A stretch of 37,206 bases of DNA, taken from assembly GCA_025452005.1 (NCBI GenBank), contig JANWJK010000078.1, positions 1-37,206 of the forward strand, given 5' to 3'. Every line of letters begins with the position of its first letter. The stretch's first letter is position 1. A program made the translations under genes and the position numbers. This document shows positions 1 through 8,752 of the stretch, one piece after another. Under the pieces are notes generated by a model. It worked only from the letters and a program-made list of their open reading frames with translations. It had not been told where the DNA came from and made no database searches. The DNA is from Acetobacteraceae bacterium. Its GTDB lineage: Bacteria > Pseudomonadota > Alphaproteobacteria > Acetobacterales > Acetobacteraceae.

Positions 1-78
<78 letters not shown>

Positions 79-79
<1 letters not shown>

Positions 80-1323
80 GCCGCACATTCTTTCAAGCCA
101 CCGCCGCCCTGCTCGCCACCCCGTTCATCGCGCGCGCCCAGACTGCCCCGCGTGTCGTGGTCGTCGGCGGTGGTTTCGGCGGCGCCACCGCCGCGCGCTA
201 TCTCCGCCGTTCCGATCCGGGCATCGACGTCGTGCTGGTGGAATCGAACGCCACCTTCACCGCCTGTCCGTTCAGCAACGAGGTGATCGCCGGCCAGCGC
301 GACATCGCCGCGCAGCGCTTCGGCTACCAGGGCATCGCCGCTGCCGGCGTTCGCGTAGTCCAAGCCATCGCAACCGCCATCGACTCCGCCCGCCGCAGCG
401 TCACATTCGGCGACAACCTGCTGCCGTACGACCGCCTCATCCTGTCCCCCGGAATCGACATCGCCTGGAACGCGCTTCCCGGCTACGACGAGGCAGCCGC
501 GGAACGCATGCCGCATGCCTGGAAGGCCGGCGAACAGACCCTGCTGCTGCGCCGCCAGCTCGAAGCGATGCCGGATGGCGGTGTCGTGGTGATCTCCTCA
601 CCGGCCAACCCGTATCGCTGTCCACCCGGTCCGTATGAACGCGCGAGCCTGATCGCGTACTATCTCAAGACGCAGAAACCCCGCTCCAAGCTGATCCTGC
701 TCGACGCCAAGGACAGCTTCTCCAAGCAGAAGCTGTTCCAGTCGGCGTGGAAGGAACTGTATCCCGGGCTGCTGGAGTGGGTGTCGCTGTCGGACGGCGG
801 CAAGGTCACGCGCGTCGATCCGGCGACCAACACCTTCGAGACCGATTTCGGCTCGCACAAGGCGGACGTCGGCAACGTCATCCCGCCGCAGCGCGCCGGC
901 GCCATCGCCGCGGCAGCCGGCGTCGCGGACCGCACCGGCTGGTGTCCGATCGATCCCGTCACCTTCGAATCGAAGCTGCGGCCGGGCATCCACGTGATCG
1001 GCGATGCGGCGATCGCCGGCGCCATGCCGAAATCGGCGTTCGCCGCCAACGCCCAGGCGAAGGTGTGCGCCGACGCGGTGGCGCAACTGCTTGCCGGGCG
1101 TCCGCCCGTCGAGCCGCGGCTGATCAACACCTGCTACAGCCTGGTCGCACCAGGCAGTGCGATCTCGGTCGCCGGCGTGTATCGCCCGGTGAATGGCCAG
1201 CTCACCGACATCGAAGGCGCCGGCGGTGTGAGCCCGGCGAACGCGCCGGCCGAGCAGCGCGCCAAGGAAGCCGAGTACGCCGATGCCTGGTTCAAGACGA
1301 TCACCGGCGAGACGTTCGGCTGA
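79..1323 (+). CDS. fccB: FccB/SoxF-like sulfide dehydrogenase flavoprotein subunit (5' end corrupted)
   Basis: This is the flavin subunit of a flavocytochrome c sulfide dehydrogenase (FccB, also called SoxF in sox operons), an FAD enzyme of the periplasm that oxidises sulfide and passes electrons to a c-type cytochrome. After the homopolymer artefact the readable protein starts with an RRTFFQ segment and a hydrophobic stretch ending IARAQ, which fits a Tat signal peptide. A dinucleotide-binding motif VVVVGGGFGGATAARYL follows. The cysteine in NPYRCPPGPYERAS and the one in NTCYSL sit where the family carries its redox-active disulfide; a further Cys is in TACPFSNEV. The C-terminal domain is complete to the stop. 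It is the first gene of a sox cluster and overlaps soxX by about 41 bases. Its cytochrome partner (FccA/SoxE) is not in the window, though SoxX or SoxA might accept electrons (inference). The start codon cannot be placed. Confidence 0.88.
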
Positions 1324-1726
1324 TGCGCTCGCACTGCTGGTCGGTGGCGCGATGCTGGCGGCCGCGGCCGATGCGATCGACACGCCGCTGACGCCGCAGC
1401 CCGGCGATCCTTCCCGCGGCCGGCAGATCGTCGAGAACCGCCAGATCAGCGCCTGTCTGCTGTGCCATTCCGGCCCGTTCCCTGCGCCGCATTTGCAGGG
1501 TACCATTGGACCATCGCTCGACGGCGTCGGTTCCCGGCTCAGCGCGGGACAGATCCGCCTGCGTCTGGTCGATGCCAGGAGGCTGAACCTGGATACCGTC
1601 ATGCCGCCATATTATGTGACGGAAGGATTGAACAGGACGGGGCGTGCATGGCAGGGCCGGCCGGCACTGGACGCGCAGCAGATCGAGGACGTGGTGGCGT
1701 TCCTGACCACATTGCGCATGCCATGA
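1283..1726 (+). CDS. soxX: SoxX, monoheme c-type cytochrome of the Sox complex
   Basis: SoxX is the small subunit of the periplasmic SoxAX cytochrome, which oxidatively couples thiosulfate to the SoxY carrier. The 147-residue protein has an Arg-rich N-terminus and hydrophobic stretch (ALALLVGGAMLAAAADA) that form a plausible signal peptide. One heme motif, CLLCH, follows in SACLLCHSGPFP, then GPSLDGVGSRL and a VMPPYY segment whose Met could be the distal heme ligand, ending with the usual EDVVAFLTTLR helix. I chose the ATG at 1283 because it supplies the whole signal peptide and has AAGGAAG upstream; it overlaps the upstream gene. The later in-frame ATG at 1352 would remove the signal sequence. 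The stop overlaps the soxY start (ATGA), suggesting translational coupling. Confidence 0.88.
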   Translation: MPGSRRSPARRSADALALLVGGAMLAAAADAIDTPLTPQPGDPSRGRQIVENRQISACLLCHSGPFPAPHLQGTIGPSLDGVGSRLSAGQIRLRLVDARRLNLDTVMPPYYVTEGLNRTGRAWQGRPALDAQQIEDVVAFLTTLRMP

Positions 1727-2157
1727 TGCGCCGTCGCTTCCTGGTGCTGACCGGCAGCGGACTGATCGTGCCACTGGCGCCAATGCATCCGGCACGCGCG
1801 ACGCCGGTACAGGTGGCCGCGCTGATCGCGGAACTTGTCGGCGATGCCACGCTGCGCGACGAACGTGTCAAGCTCGACCTCCCGGTGATGGTGGAGAACG
1901 GCAATTCGGTCGGCATGACGGTGAGTGTCGACGCGGCGCTTGGCGACGTGCGCAGCATCGACGTGTTCGCGGAAGGCAATCCGCTGCCGCATGTCCTGCG
2001 CGTACGGTTCGGCCCGCGCGCCGGCGCGCCGCGAATCGCCACGCGCATCCGGCTCGCCACGTCGCAGACCGTGACCGCGGTGGCGAAGCTCGCCGACGGC
2101 AGTTGCTGGCGCGACCGCGTCGATCTTTTGGTCACGCTCGCCGCGTGCATCGATTGA
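1723..2157 (+). CDS. soxY: SoxY sulfur-carrier protein with atypical C-terminus
   Basis: SoxY carries sulfur intermediates covalently on a C-terminal cysteine during thiosulfate oxidation, as a heterodimer with SoxZ in the periplasm. The protein (about 144 residues) begins MMRRRFLVLTGSG, with a short Tat-like or Sec signal that includes hydrophobic GLIVPLAP. The body contains the SoxY pattern VMVENGNSVGMTVSVD and a beta-rich domain (FAEGNPLPHVLRVRFGP). SoxY normally ends in a swinging arm GGCGG; here the last residues are VTLAACID, so a cysteine third from the end is kept but all flanking glycines are replaced. The reading frame shows no sign of a frameshift there. The start overlaps the soxX stop by four bases, with two adjacent ATGs. 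Position between soxX and soxZ supports the call strongly. Confidence 0.87.
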   Translation: MMRRRFLVLTGSGLIVPLAPMHPARATPVQVAALIAELVGDATLRDERVKLDLPVMVENGNSVGMTVSVDAALGDVRSIDVFAEGNPLPHVLRVRFGPRAGAPRIATRIRLATSQTVTAVAKLADGSCWRDRVDLLVTLAACID

Positions 2158-2164
2158 GGGTCCG

Positions 2165-2485
2165 ATGGTCCGTGTGCTGATCAGCGTGCCGAAGCGGGTG
2201 AAGCGGGGCGAGGCGTTCGACGTCAAGCTGCTGATCTCGCACCCGATGGAAAGTGGCCAGCGGCGCGATGCGATGGGCGAGGCGATCCCGCGCGACATCA
2301 TCAACAGCTTCGTCTGCACCTACAACGACGATGAGGTGCTGCGCGCCGACCTGTTCCCGGCGATCGCCGCCAATCCTTTCCTGTCGTTCGCCGTCACGGC
2401 GGAGCAGAGCGGCACGCTGACGATGACGTTCATCGACGATCATGGCGTGGTGCAGACCGAGACGGCGAGCGTCACGGTCGAATGA
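2165..2485 (+). CDS. soxZ: SoxZ, thiosulfate oxidation carrier partner
   Basis: SoxZ forms the soluble SoxYZ carrier dimer that holds sulfur intermediates for SoxAX, SoxB and SoxCD. The 106-residue protein has no signal peptide, as usual for SoxZ, which is exported with SoxY. It carries the family features RVLISVPKRVKRGEAF, LISHPMESGQRRD, IINSFVCTYN, the DLFPAIAANPFLSF segment and GTLTMTFIDDHG. Length matches the family. It starts 7 bases after the soxY stop and ends overlapping the soxA start (ATGA at 2482-2485). Confidence 0.95.
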   Translation: MVRVLISVPKRVKRGEAFDVKLLISHPMESGQRRDAMGEAIPRDIINSFVCTYNDDEVLRADLFPAIAANPFLSFAVTAEQSGTLTMTFIDDHGVVQTETASVTVE

Positions 2486-3216
2486 TCTGGCGGCTGGCGT
2501 TTGCCACGATGCTGGTGCTTGCGGCGGCGGACAAGCGTTCGGGCTATCAGGATGCCAGTCCCGAGACGCGCGCGATGCAGGACGATGACGCGAGCAATCC
2601 GGGCTTCCTGTGGGTGCAGCAGGGCGAGACGCTGTGGGCGGAACGCACCGGAAATGCCGGACGCAGTTGCGCCGATTGCCACGCGTCCATCCGCGGCGTT
2701 GCGGCGCGCTATCCGGTGTTCGATGCACGGCTCGGCCGGCCGATCACGCTGGCGCAGCGCATCCAGCAGTGTCGCGTCGAACGGCAGGGCGCCGGGCCGC
2801 TCGCGCCGGACAGCGACGCGCTGTTGGGGCTGACCGCATATGTCGGACTACAGTCGCGGGGAATGCCGATACAGGTCTCCATCGATGGTCCGGCGCGGCC
2901 GTTCTACGAAGCCGGCAAGGCACTGTTCGAGACGCGCCAGGGCCAGTTCAACCTGTCCTGTGCCCAGTGTCATGATGGTCTGGCAGGCCAGCGGCTTGCC
3001 GGCAGCGTCATTCCGCAAGGACATCCGAACGGGTATCCGGAATATCGGCTGGAGTGGCAGGGTATGGGCTCGCTCGAACGGCGCATCCGCAACTGCATGA
3101 TCGGCGTGAGAGCCGAGCCGTTCGCGGCGGACTCGCCGGAACTCGCCGATCTTGAGTTATACCTGGGCTGGCGCGCCAACGGCCTCGACGTCGAGACGCC
3201 GGCGGTTCGACCGTGA
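2482..3216 (+). CDS. soxA: SoxA, diheme cytochrome c subunit of SoxAX
   Basis: SoxA is the catalytic cytochrome subunit that attaches thiosulfate to the SoxY cysteine. The 244-residue protein starts with a short hydrophobic signal (MIWRLAFATMLVLAAA). It has two heme motifs, CADCH near residue 63 and CAQCH near residue 160, consistent with the diheme SoxA type. The conserved active-site cysteine that is an axial heme ligand and carries the persulfide lies in RRIRNCMIGVRAEPF. GYPEYRLEWQGMGSLERR is also typical. The start overlaps soxZ by four bases. No soxB or soxCD is present in the window, so the rest of the pathway, if any, is encoded elsewhere or before the corrupted window start. Confidence 0.93.
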   Translation: MIWRLAFATMLVLAAADKRSGYQDASPETRAMQDDDASNPGFLWVQQGETLWAERTGNAGRSCADCHASIRGVAARYPVFDARLGRPITLAQRIQQCRVERQGAGPLAPDSDALLGLTAYVGLQSRGMPIQVSIDGPARPFYEAGKALFETRQGQFNLSCAQCHDGLAGQRLAGSVIPQGHPNGYPEYRLEWQGMGSLERRIRNCMIGVRAEPFAADSPELADLELYLGWRANGLDVETPAVRP

Positions 3217-3241
3217 CCACCATTCGCCGGAAGGAGACCAC

Positions 3242-4441
3242 ATGAATTCGGCCGCTGCGCCCCTGCTGTTCACGCCGATCACCCTGCGCGGCGTCACTGT
3301 GCGCAATCGTGTCGTGGTGTCGCCTATGTGCCAGTACGTCTCGGTCGATGGCGGACCGACCGACTGGCAGTTCGTGCATTTCGGCCGCTATGCGATGGGC
3401 GGCGCCGGCATCGTGTTCGGCGAGGAGACTGCGGTCGAGGCGCGCGGCCGCAAGACCTATCACTGCGCCGGCCTGTGGAACGATTATCAGGCGCGCGCCT
3501 ATCGCCGCATCACCGACTTCATCAAGGAAATGGGCGCGGTTCCGGCGATCCAGCTCGGCCATTGCGGCCGCAATGCCGGGTCGCACGGCGCGATGGAGGA
3601 GTGGCGCGCGCTCGACGAACGCGACGCGCGCGCCGGCATGCCGCCATGGCGCGGCTTGGCGCCGAGCCCCCTGCCCGCGCGGCGCGGCTTCCCCGTGCCG
3701 ATCGAGATGGACCACGACGACATCCGCCATGTGCTCGCCGCGTTCCGCGACGCAGCGCGGCGCGCCACCGACGCCGGCTACGACATCTCCGAGATCCACG
3801 GCGCGCATGGCTACCTGATCCACCAGTTCCTCTCGCCGGTATCGAACCGCCGCACCGACGCCTATGGCGGGTCGCGCGAGAACCGCATGCGCTTCGCACT
3901 CGAGGTTGCCGAGACGGTGCGCGCAGCCTGGCCGCAGGATCGGCCTCTGTTCTTCCGGGTCTCCGCGGTGGACGGCAAGGGCGGGCTTTGGGGCCTCGAC
4001 GACACGGTGGCGCTGGCGCACGAGTTGCGCGCGCGTGACATCGACCTGGTGGATTGCTCATCCGGCGGCATCAGCGGCGAGTCCGACATGGCGCTGGTGC
4101 CGCGCGTGCCCGGCTATCAGGTGCCCTACGCATCGCGCGTGCGCCGCGAGACCGGCATCATGACCATGGCGGTCGGGCTGATCACCGAACCTGCTCAGGC
4201 GGAGTCGGTCCTGCAGGAGGGCCACGCCGACCTCGTGGCGATGGCGCGCGAGCTGATGATCCATGCCGACTGGCCGTTGCGCGCAGCGAAGGAGCTGCAG
4301 GCGGGACACTACGACCTGATGGCGCCCTCGATCGCGCACCGGCTGCGCCGCCGCGACGAGCAGGCGGTCGCGCATGCGCCGGGCAGCACGGTGGAGATCC
4401 CGATCAGCGCCGACCGCCGCGAGACCTACCGCTGGCAGTGA
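3242..4441 (+). CDS. Old Yellow Enzyme family NADH:flavin oxidoreductase (YqjM-like)
   Basis: This is an FMN-dependent ene-reductase or dehydrogenase of the OYE family, cytoplasmic, with a 399-residue TIM barrel. It starts LLFTPITLRGVTVRNRVVVSPMCQY, typical of the YqjM/thermophilic-like class in which the Cys of SPMCQY tunes the FMN. The substrate-anion histidine pair is HGAHGYL, followed by FLSPVSNRRTDAYGGSRENR, the OYE signature. Late phosphate-binding segments are AVGLIT and DLVAMARELM. The start at 3242 is preceded by AAGGAGA and lies 25 bases after soxA, so it may be transcribed with the sox genes, but no functional link is evident. Its 3' end overlaps the convergent phospholipase D-like gene by 38 bases. 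The physiological substrate cannot be read from sequence. Confidence 0.92.
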   Translation: MNSAAAPLLFTPITLRGVTVRNRVVVSPMCQYVSVDGGPTDWQFVHFGRYAMGGAGIVFGEETAVEARGRKTYHCAGLWNDYQARAYRRITDFIKEMGAVPAIQLGHCGRNAGSHGAMEEWRALDERDARAGMPPWRGLAPSPLPARRGFPVPIEMDHDDIRHVLAAFRDAARRATDAGYDISEIHGAHGYLIHQFLSPVSNRRTDAYGGSRENRMRFALEVAETVRAAWPQDRPLFFRVSAVDGKGGLWGLDDTVALAHELRARDIDLVDCSSGGISGESDMALVPRVPGYQVPYASRVRRETGIMTMAVGLITEPAQAESVLQEGHADLVAMARELMIHADWPLRAAKELQAGHYDLMAPSIAHRLRRRDEQAVAHAPGSTVEIPISADRRETYRWQ

Positions 4442-6308
4442 CCGGTACCGCCGGAGCGTCGCCCGCGGCACGCTCCCGATGCGCCACCATGCTGGGCTGC
4501 GCACCCAGCCAGAATTGCAGTTCGGCCGAGGTGACCTTGCCATCCTTGATATAGCGATCCTGCCAGGCATCGGTGGGGTCCAGCGGCTTGCCGAACTTCT
4601 CCTTGTTCTGATTGAGCCACCAGCGCCAGGCATAGTGATCGTACACATCGAGCACGTGGCAGGCATAGGCTTCGGCCAGCGAGCGGTGACCACGCACGAC
4701 CACCATGTTCTCGTCGTTGTTGTGCGATGCGCGGTAGCCCAGGTTGTGCGACCCGGTGACCACGATGCAGTCATCGCTGAACGGGTCGATCACCAGGATC
4801 TTGTCGTGGATGATCGCAAAGCCCGCCTTGTTGAGCTCTGCTTCCCAAGCACCGAAGGCGTCGCCCTTGTTCACCTGTGTCGCCGGGATGACCCGGAAGT
4901 CGGGCTGCGCGCGCCCTTGCGGATTTTCGCCGATCGTCGCGACGCGCGGACGCCTGCCGCGACCCTCCGGCGCGGTATCGTCGCTGCCATCCAGCGCAGC
5001 CTTGAAGTTCATCGCATTGCTCGCGCTGGTCAGCGCGCCGCGCACGAACAGCGACGGCTTCGCGTGCAGCGCCTCGCCGGCGGCGTCGAGGATGGAGTTG
5101 TTGCCCGGCTCGAACGCCAAGAACAGCACCGCCTGCTTCGCTCCCTTGATCAGATCGAACAGCAGATTGACATCGGCCGGATCCTCGCGCGGCGGCGAGG
5201 CGATCGACTTGTCGGTATTGGGCGAGAACAGCATCTGGATGGTGGCGCTGCCGTCCTCCAAACTGAGCGGCTGCTTGATCAACGCTGCGTTGTGCTCCTG
5301 CACCCATTGTCGCAGTGTCGGCCCTTGCCAGGCCTCATCGCCGCGCTGTGCGCTGCCGGTGTCGCGTTCCAGTTCGTCCCAATAAGCGGAGTAGTGCGCT
5401 GCGACGGCGGGACTGGCGATCAGCAGCGCATTATTGGTCTGCGCGGCCAGCCCGTTCATGGTCCAGTTGGTGGAACCGGTCAGCACCGCAACCGGCTTGT
5501 TCGCCTGCTTCAGGACCAGGAACTTGTTGTGAGGGATATGCCCCGACGGAAGGATGCGATCGGTCACCGGCACGCCGGCCGCCTTCAGGTTGGCGCGATC
5601 CTCGCTGTACTTGTCGTCCGTGGCGGGCTCGCCGGTCTGCCGGTTGGCAGCCTCGCGCTCGTTGCCGAGGACCACCGCCCGCGCCGCCGGCGAACCGCGG
5701 TCGCTGGCCTGCAAGCGGACCTCGAGCCCTTGCGGATCGTTCAGCTCATAGAGCGCGGCACGGATCTCGCCGTTGGTGTCGTCCACCTGATCGAGGAGCT
5801 CGGTCAGCGCATCCGCCAATTGGCCCTCCAGCGCCTGGCGCAGGCTATCCTTCGGGTCGGCGATATGGCGCATCAGTCGGTCGACGCTCGGTGTGCCCAG
5901 CGCATGGGCAACCATCTGCGTCGCCAGGATGCCGCGATTGAAATACGCCTTGAACAGGCCGCGATCCGGGGTGACGGCAACGGGATTGGTGACCAGCGGG
6001 TCGACGCCGGCAAGCGGCCGCAGCGCGCCTGGCGTCCCGCCCATCGGCACGATCCGGTAGCGGAACATGCCGCCGCGCCGCGCGCCGAGGTCCTTCCACC
6101 AGTATTTCTGCACCGGCGCCTGTTCGGTGGTCTCGTTGGCATCACTCGCGGTGGCTTCGAAGCGCGCGAGCGCCGGCAGCGGCTCCCAGGTCCCGGCGTG
6201 CACGTCGCCCCGGAATACGGCGAAGCCCAAACAATCCTTCAGCTTCTGCTCGTAGGTCCAGGCGAACACCGCGATGTCGTTGTTCGAGAATGCGAGCGCC
6301 TTCGGCAT
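4404..6308 (-). CDS. Phospholipase D-like protein with two HKD-type motifs
   Basis: This 634-residue protein belongs to the PLD superfamily, whose members cleave or transfer phosphodiester bonds with two HxKxxxxD(x)nGSxN motifs forming one active site. The first motif is at residue 260: HNKFLVLK followed by GSTNW; Lys stands where the HKD aspartate is expected. The second, at residue 501, is canonical: HDKILVID then GSHNLG. The N-terminal ~110 residues contain aromatic- and beta-rich segments (VFAWTYEQKL, FRYRIVPMGG) and may be an accessory domain. I see no convincing signal peptide from the chosen start. The ATG at 6308 has a good GGAGGACAAT ribosome-binding site; an upstream in-frame ATG at 6377 lacks one. 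It is divergent from the DUF2278 gene, sharing a 133-base promoter region. The substrate (lipid, nucleic acid or other) is unknown. Confidence 0.85.
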   Translation of the reverse strand: MPKALAFSNNDIAVFAWTYEQKLKDCLGFAVFRGDVHAGTWEPLPALARFEATASDANETTEQAPVQKYWWKDLGARRGGMFRYRIVPMGGTPGALRPLAGVDPLVTNPVAVTPDRGLFKAYFNRGILATQMVAHALGTPSVDRLMRHIADPKDSLRQALEGQLADALTELLDQVDDTNGEIRAALYELNDPQGLEVRLQASDRGSPAARAVVLGNEREAANRQTGEPATDDKYSEDRANLKAAGVPVTDRILPSGHIPHNKFLVLKQANKPVAVLTGSTNWTMNGLAAQTNNALLIASPAVAAHYSAYWDELERDTGSAQRGDEAWQGPTLRQWVQEHNAALIKQPLSLEDGSATIQMLFSPNTDKSIASPPREDPADVNLLFDLIKGAKQAVLFLAFEPGNNSILDAAGEALHAKPSLFVRGALTSASNAMNFKAALDGSDDTAPEGRGRRPRVATIGENPQGRAQPDFRVIPATQVNKGDAFGAWEAELNKAGFAIIHDKILVIDPFSDDCIVVTGSHNLGYRASHNNDENMVVVRGHRSLAEAYACHVLDVYDHYAWRWWLNQNKEKFGKPLDPTDAWQDRYIKDGKVTSAELQFWLGAQPSMVAHRERAAGDAPAVPVTASGRSRGGRR

Positions 6309-6441
6309 CTGATTGTCCTCCCTGCGATGGGCATGGGTTGTAGCGCATGGCGCGGCGGTTCGTGTGAAGGAATTCACATGACCACGACGTTTCCGCTGCT
6401 AGACTGCTGAGTTCCACGGCGGGTCAACAAGGGGTCCAAGA

Positions 6442-7086
6442 ATGGCAATCAGGTACGGGGTGCTGCGCGGGCGCGTGGCGAAACTGCTCCACCACTCCGC
6501 CGATGATCGGGCGCCGCATGTCGAGGTACTGGTCCAGACTCCGGGCGGTCCATGGCGCCTGGCGGTCAATGTCCGGTCCGACGACGAGACCAACCTGCTG
6601 TTTCATTTGGAGACGGACTTCCGCCATCCCATCCTCGACGCCATCGACGCGCTGCCCGTGGGCCTGACCACGCCGGCACGCGATGACCACACGGTTCGCA
6701 TGGACTATGTGCGCGGCAGCCTGTTCGACACCTCCGCAATGCGCCAGGTCGCGGCGACCGCGGTCGGCGACCCCAACGAGCTCGACGACCGGCTGAGCGA
6801 AGTGCTGGAGCGCGCGATGCGAACGGACGGTGCGGAGGTATTTGCCTTCGGCAATCCGTGGCCACCGGAACACCGGCCGGACCAGTATTTCCACTTCACG
6901 CCGGGTCGCGGCGTGCACGATCTGCACATGAACCAGGGTAGTCCGCCGCCGCACGACCGCGATGACGGAGTCTGGCAGGATGGTGGCCTGATCGTGCGCT
7001 TCCCTGGCGCACCGGCAGTAGCCTTCTTCTTCGCGTTTCAAACCCAGACCTTTACGACCGACGACACGACCGGGGTGCCCGCCTAG
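6442..7086 (+). CDS. DUF2278 (YukJ-like) protein of unknown function
   Basis: The 214-residue protein matches the DUF2278/YukJ pattern: an N-terminal YGVLRGRVAKLL segment, a short beta domain PHVEVLVQTPGGPWRLAVNV, DETNLLFHL, and a C-terminal half with YFHFTPGRGVHDLHMNQGS, DDGVWQDGGLIVRF and a final aromatic strand AVAFFFAFQTQTF. The conserved His, Asp and Asn residues in GVHDLHMNQGS suggest metal or substrate binding, but no reaction is established. It is cytoplasmic by lack of a signal. It is divergent from the phospholipase D-like gene and followed 108 bases later by an MFS exporter. Confidence 0.82.
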   Translation: MAIRYGVLRGRVAKLLHHSADDRAPHVEVLVQTPGGPWRLAVNVRSDDETNLLFHLETDFRHPILDAIDALPVGLTTPARDDHTVRMDYVRGSLFDTSAMRQVAATAVGDPNELDDRLSEVLERAMRTDGAEVFAFGNPWPPEHRPDQYFHFTPGRGVHDLHMNQGSPPPHDRDDGVWQDGGLIVRFPGAPAVAFFFAFQTQTFTTDDTTGVPA

Positions 7087-7194
7087 GCTGCTTGAACGTT
7101 CCTGCCCGATTGACCAGTATCGGGATATCGAGCAGCCACCGCGATCATCGGCGGCGGAGGAAACGCATGTTGCCAGTGAGCGGCTGGTAGGCAC

Positions 7195-8745
7195 ATGGCT
7201 GTCGCGGCCGCCGTCACTTTGCCGGAGCGAGTGCAGCATCGCGGCATGATCACGGCGTGCGTCATCTGCGCCACGCTGCTCCAGTCGCTCGACCAGACCA
7301 TCGCCAACGTGGCGCTGCCCTATATGCAGGGCAGCTTCTCGGCGAGCTACGACGAGATCACCTGGGTACTCACCACCTACATCACCGCCGCGGCGATCAT
7401 GACCGCGCCAGTCGGATGGCTCGCCGCGCGGTTCGGCCGCAAGCGGCTGTTCATCGTCTGCATCATCGGCTTCACCATCACCTCGATGCTGTGCGGCGCG
7501 GCGCAGTCGCTGGAGCAGATCGTCGCGTTCCGCCTGATGCAGGGTGTGAGCAGCGCGGCGCTGGTGCCGCTGTCGCAGGCCATCCTGTTCGACATCTATC
7601 CGCCCGAGCGGCGCAGCTTCGCGATGGCGGTCTGGGGCATGGGCGTGATGATCGGCCCGATCCTCGGCCCGACGCTCGGTGGCTATCTCACCGAGATGTA
7701 CAACTGGCGATACGTGTTCTACATCAACCTGCCGTTCGGGGTGCTGGCAACGCTCGGATTGCTGACGTTCATGCACGAGGCCGAAGGCGAGAGCCACCTT
7801 CGCTTCGACTGGCTGGGCTTCGTCGTGCTCAGCGCCGGCATCGGTGCTCTTCAGATGATGTTCGATCGCGGCAACAACCAGGACTGGTTCACCTCCAGCG
7901 AGATCGCGATCGAGGCGGTGATCGGCGGACTGTGCATCTACCTGTTCCTGGTACACATGGCGTGGGCGCCGCGGCCGCTGATCCGCCCGGTGCTGTTCCA
8001 TGACATGAATTTCTCGGTCGGCCTCGTGCTGATGTTCGCCGTCGGCACCTTGCTGGTGTCGTCGATCGCGCTGATGGCACCCTGGCTGCAAACGCTGGGC
8101 AACTATCCGGTGTCGGCCGCCGGCCTGCTGATGGCGCCGCGCGGCGCCGGCACGCTGATCGCCATCCTGCTCGGCGGCCGCCTGCTGACGCGCTTCGATC
8201 CGCGCTGGCTGGCAGCGCTCGGTCTGCTGCTGCAATGCTGGTCGTTCTGGGTGATGACCGGCTGGACACCGGACGTGTCGGCGCGCGAGATCGTCATCAC
8301 CATTGCGGTGCAGGGCGCCGGCATGGGCCTGGTGTTCACGCAGCTACAGGTGCTCGCGTTTGCCACGCTCGCCCCCGGCCTGCGTACCGAGGGCGCTGCG
8401 CTGTTCAGCCTGGGCCGCAACATCGGCGCGGCGATCGGGGTGTCGGTGACGACATCGCTGCTCGCACACAACGCCCAGGCGCTGCATGAGACGATCGGCG
8501 CGTCGGTCAATCCGTTCAACCGCGCTTTGCAGGCGTTCGGTTCGGCCAGGTACTGGCTCGATCCGGCGAGCCATCAGGGCGCGATGATGCTCGACCGGAT
8601 CATCAACCACCAGGCGCAGATCATCGCCTATGTCAACGACTACGCGCTGATGATCTTCACCACGATGCCGTCCCTGCTGCTCCTGCTCCTGATGCGCCGC
8701 CCACGCCATGCGCCGGTGGCCGAGGTGGTGCAGGCGAACGAGTGA
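7195..8745 (+). CDS. MFS multidrug exporter, DHA2 (EmrB/QacA) family, 14 TM
   Basis: This is an inner-membrane proton-driven exporter of the DHA2 family. The 516-residue length fits 14 transmembrane helices. Family motifs are visible: LDQTIANVALPYMQ in TM1 (motif D1), WVLTTYITAAAIM in TM2, GWLAARFGRKRLF in the 2-3 loop (motif A), RLMQGVSSAALVPLSQA in TM4 (motif B), and GPILGPTLGGYL in TM5 (antiporter motif C). The C-terminal half contains GRNIGAAIGVSV. No HlyD/EmrA membrane-fusion partner adjoins it, so it may work alone or with an unlinked partner. GGTAGG precedes the start. Its stop is 7 bases from the end of the convergent aldo/keto reductase gene. Substrate unknown. Confidence 0.93.
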   Translation: MAVAAAVTLPERVQHRGMITACVICATLLQSLDQTIANVALPYMQGSFSASYDEITWVLTTYITAAAIMTAPVGWLAARFGRKRLFIVCIIGFTITSMLCGAAQSLEQIVAFRLMQGVSSAALVPLSQAILFDIYPPERRSFAMAVWGMGVMIGPILGPTLGGYLTEMYNWRYVFYINLPFGVLATLGLLTFMHEAEGESHLRFDWLGFVVLSAGIGALQMMFDRGNNQDWFTSSEIAIEAVIGGLCIYLFLVHMAWAPRPLIRPVLFHDMNFSVGLVLMFAVGTLLVSSIALMAPWLQTLGNYPVSAAGLLMAPRGAGTLIAILLGGRLLTRFDPRWLAALGLLLQCWSFWVMTGWTPDVSAREIVITIAVQGAGMGLVFTQLQVLAFATLAPGLRTEGAALFSLGRNIGAAIGVSVTTSLLAHNAQALHETIGASVNPFNRALQAFGSARYWLDPASHQGAMMLDRIINHQAQIIAYVNDYALMIFTTMPSLLLLLLMRRPRHAPVAEVVQANE

Positions 8746-8752
8746 GGTCGGT

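Noticed and set aside
4374-6410. Long open frame on the plus strand antisense to the phospholipase D-like gene
   Set aside because: It has no recognisable domain and mirrors the codons of the minus-strand gene; GC-rich DNA often gives such shadows.
6424-8235. 603-codon open frame on the minus strand across the DUF2278 and MFS genes
   Set aside because: His/Arg/Gln-rich low-complexity product, antisense to two clearly conserved genes.
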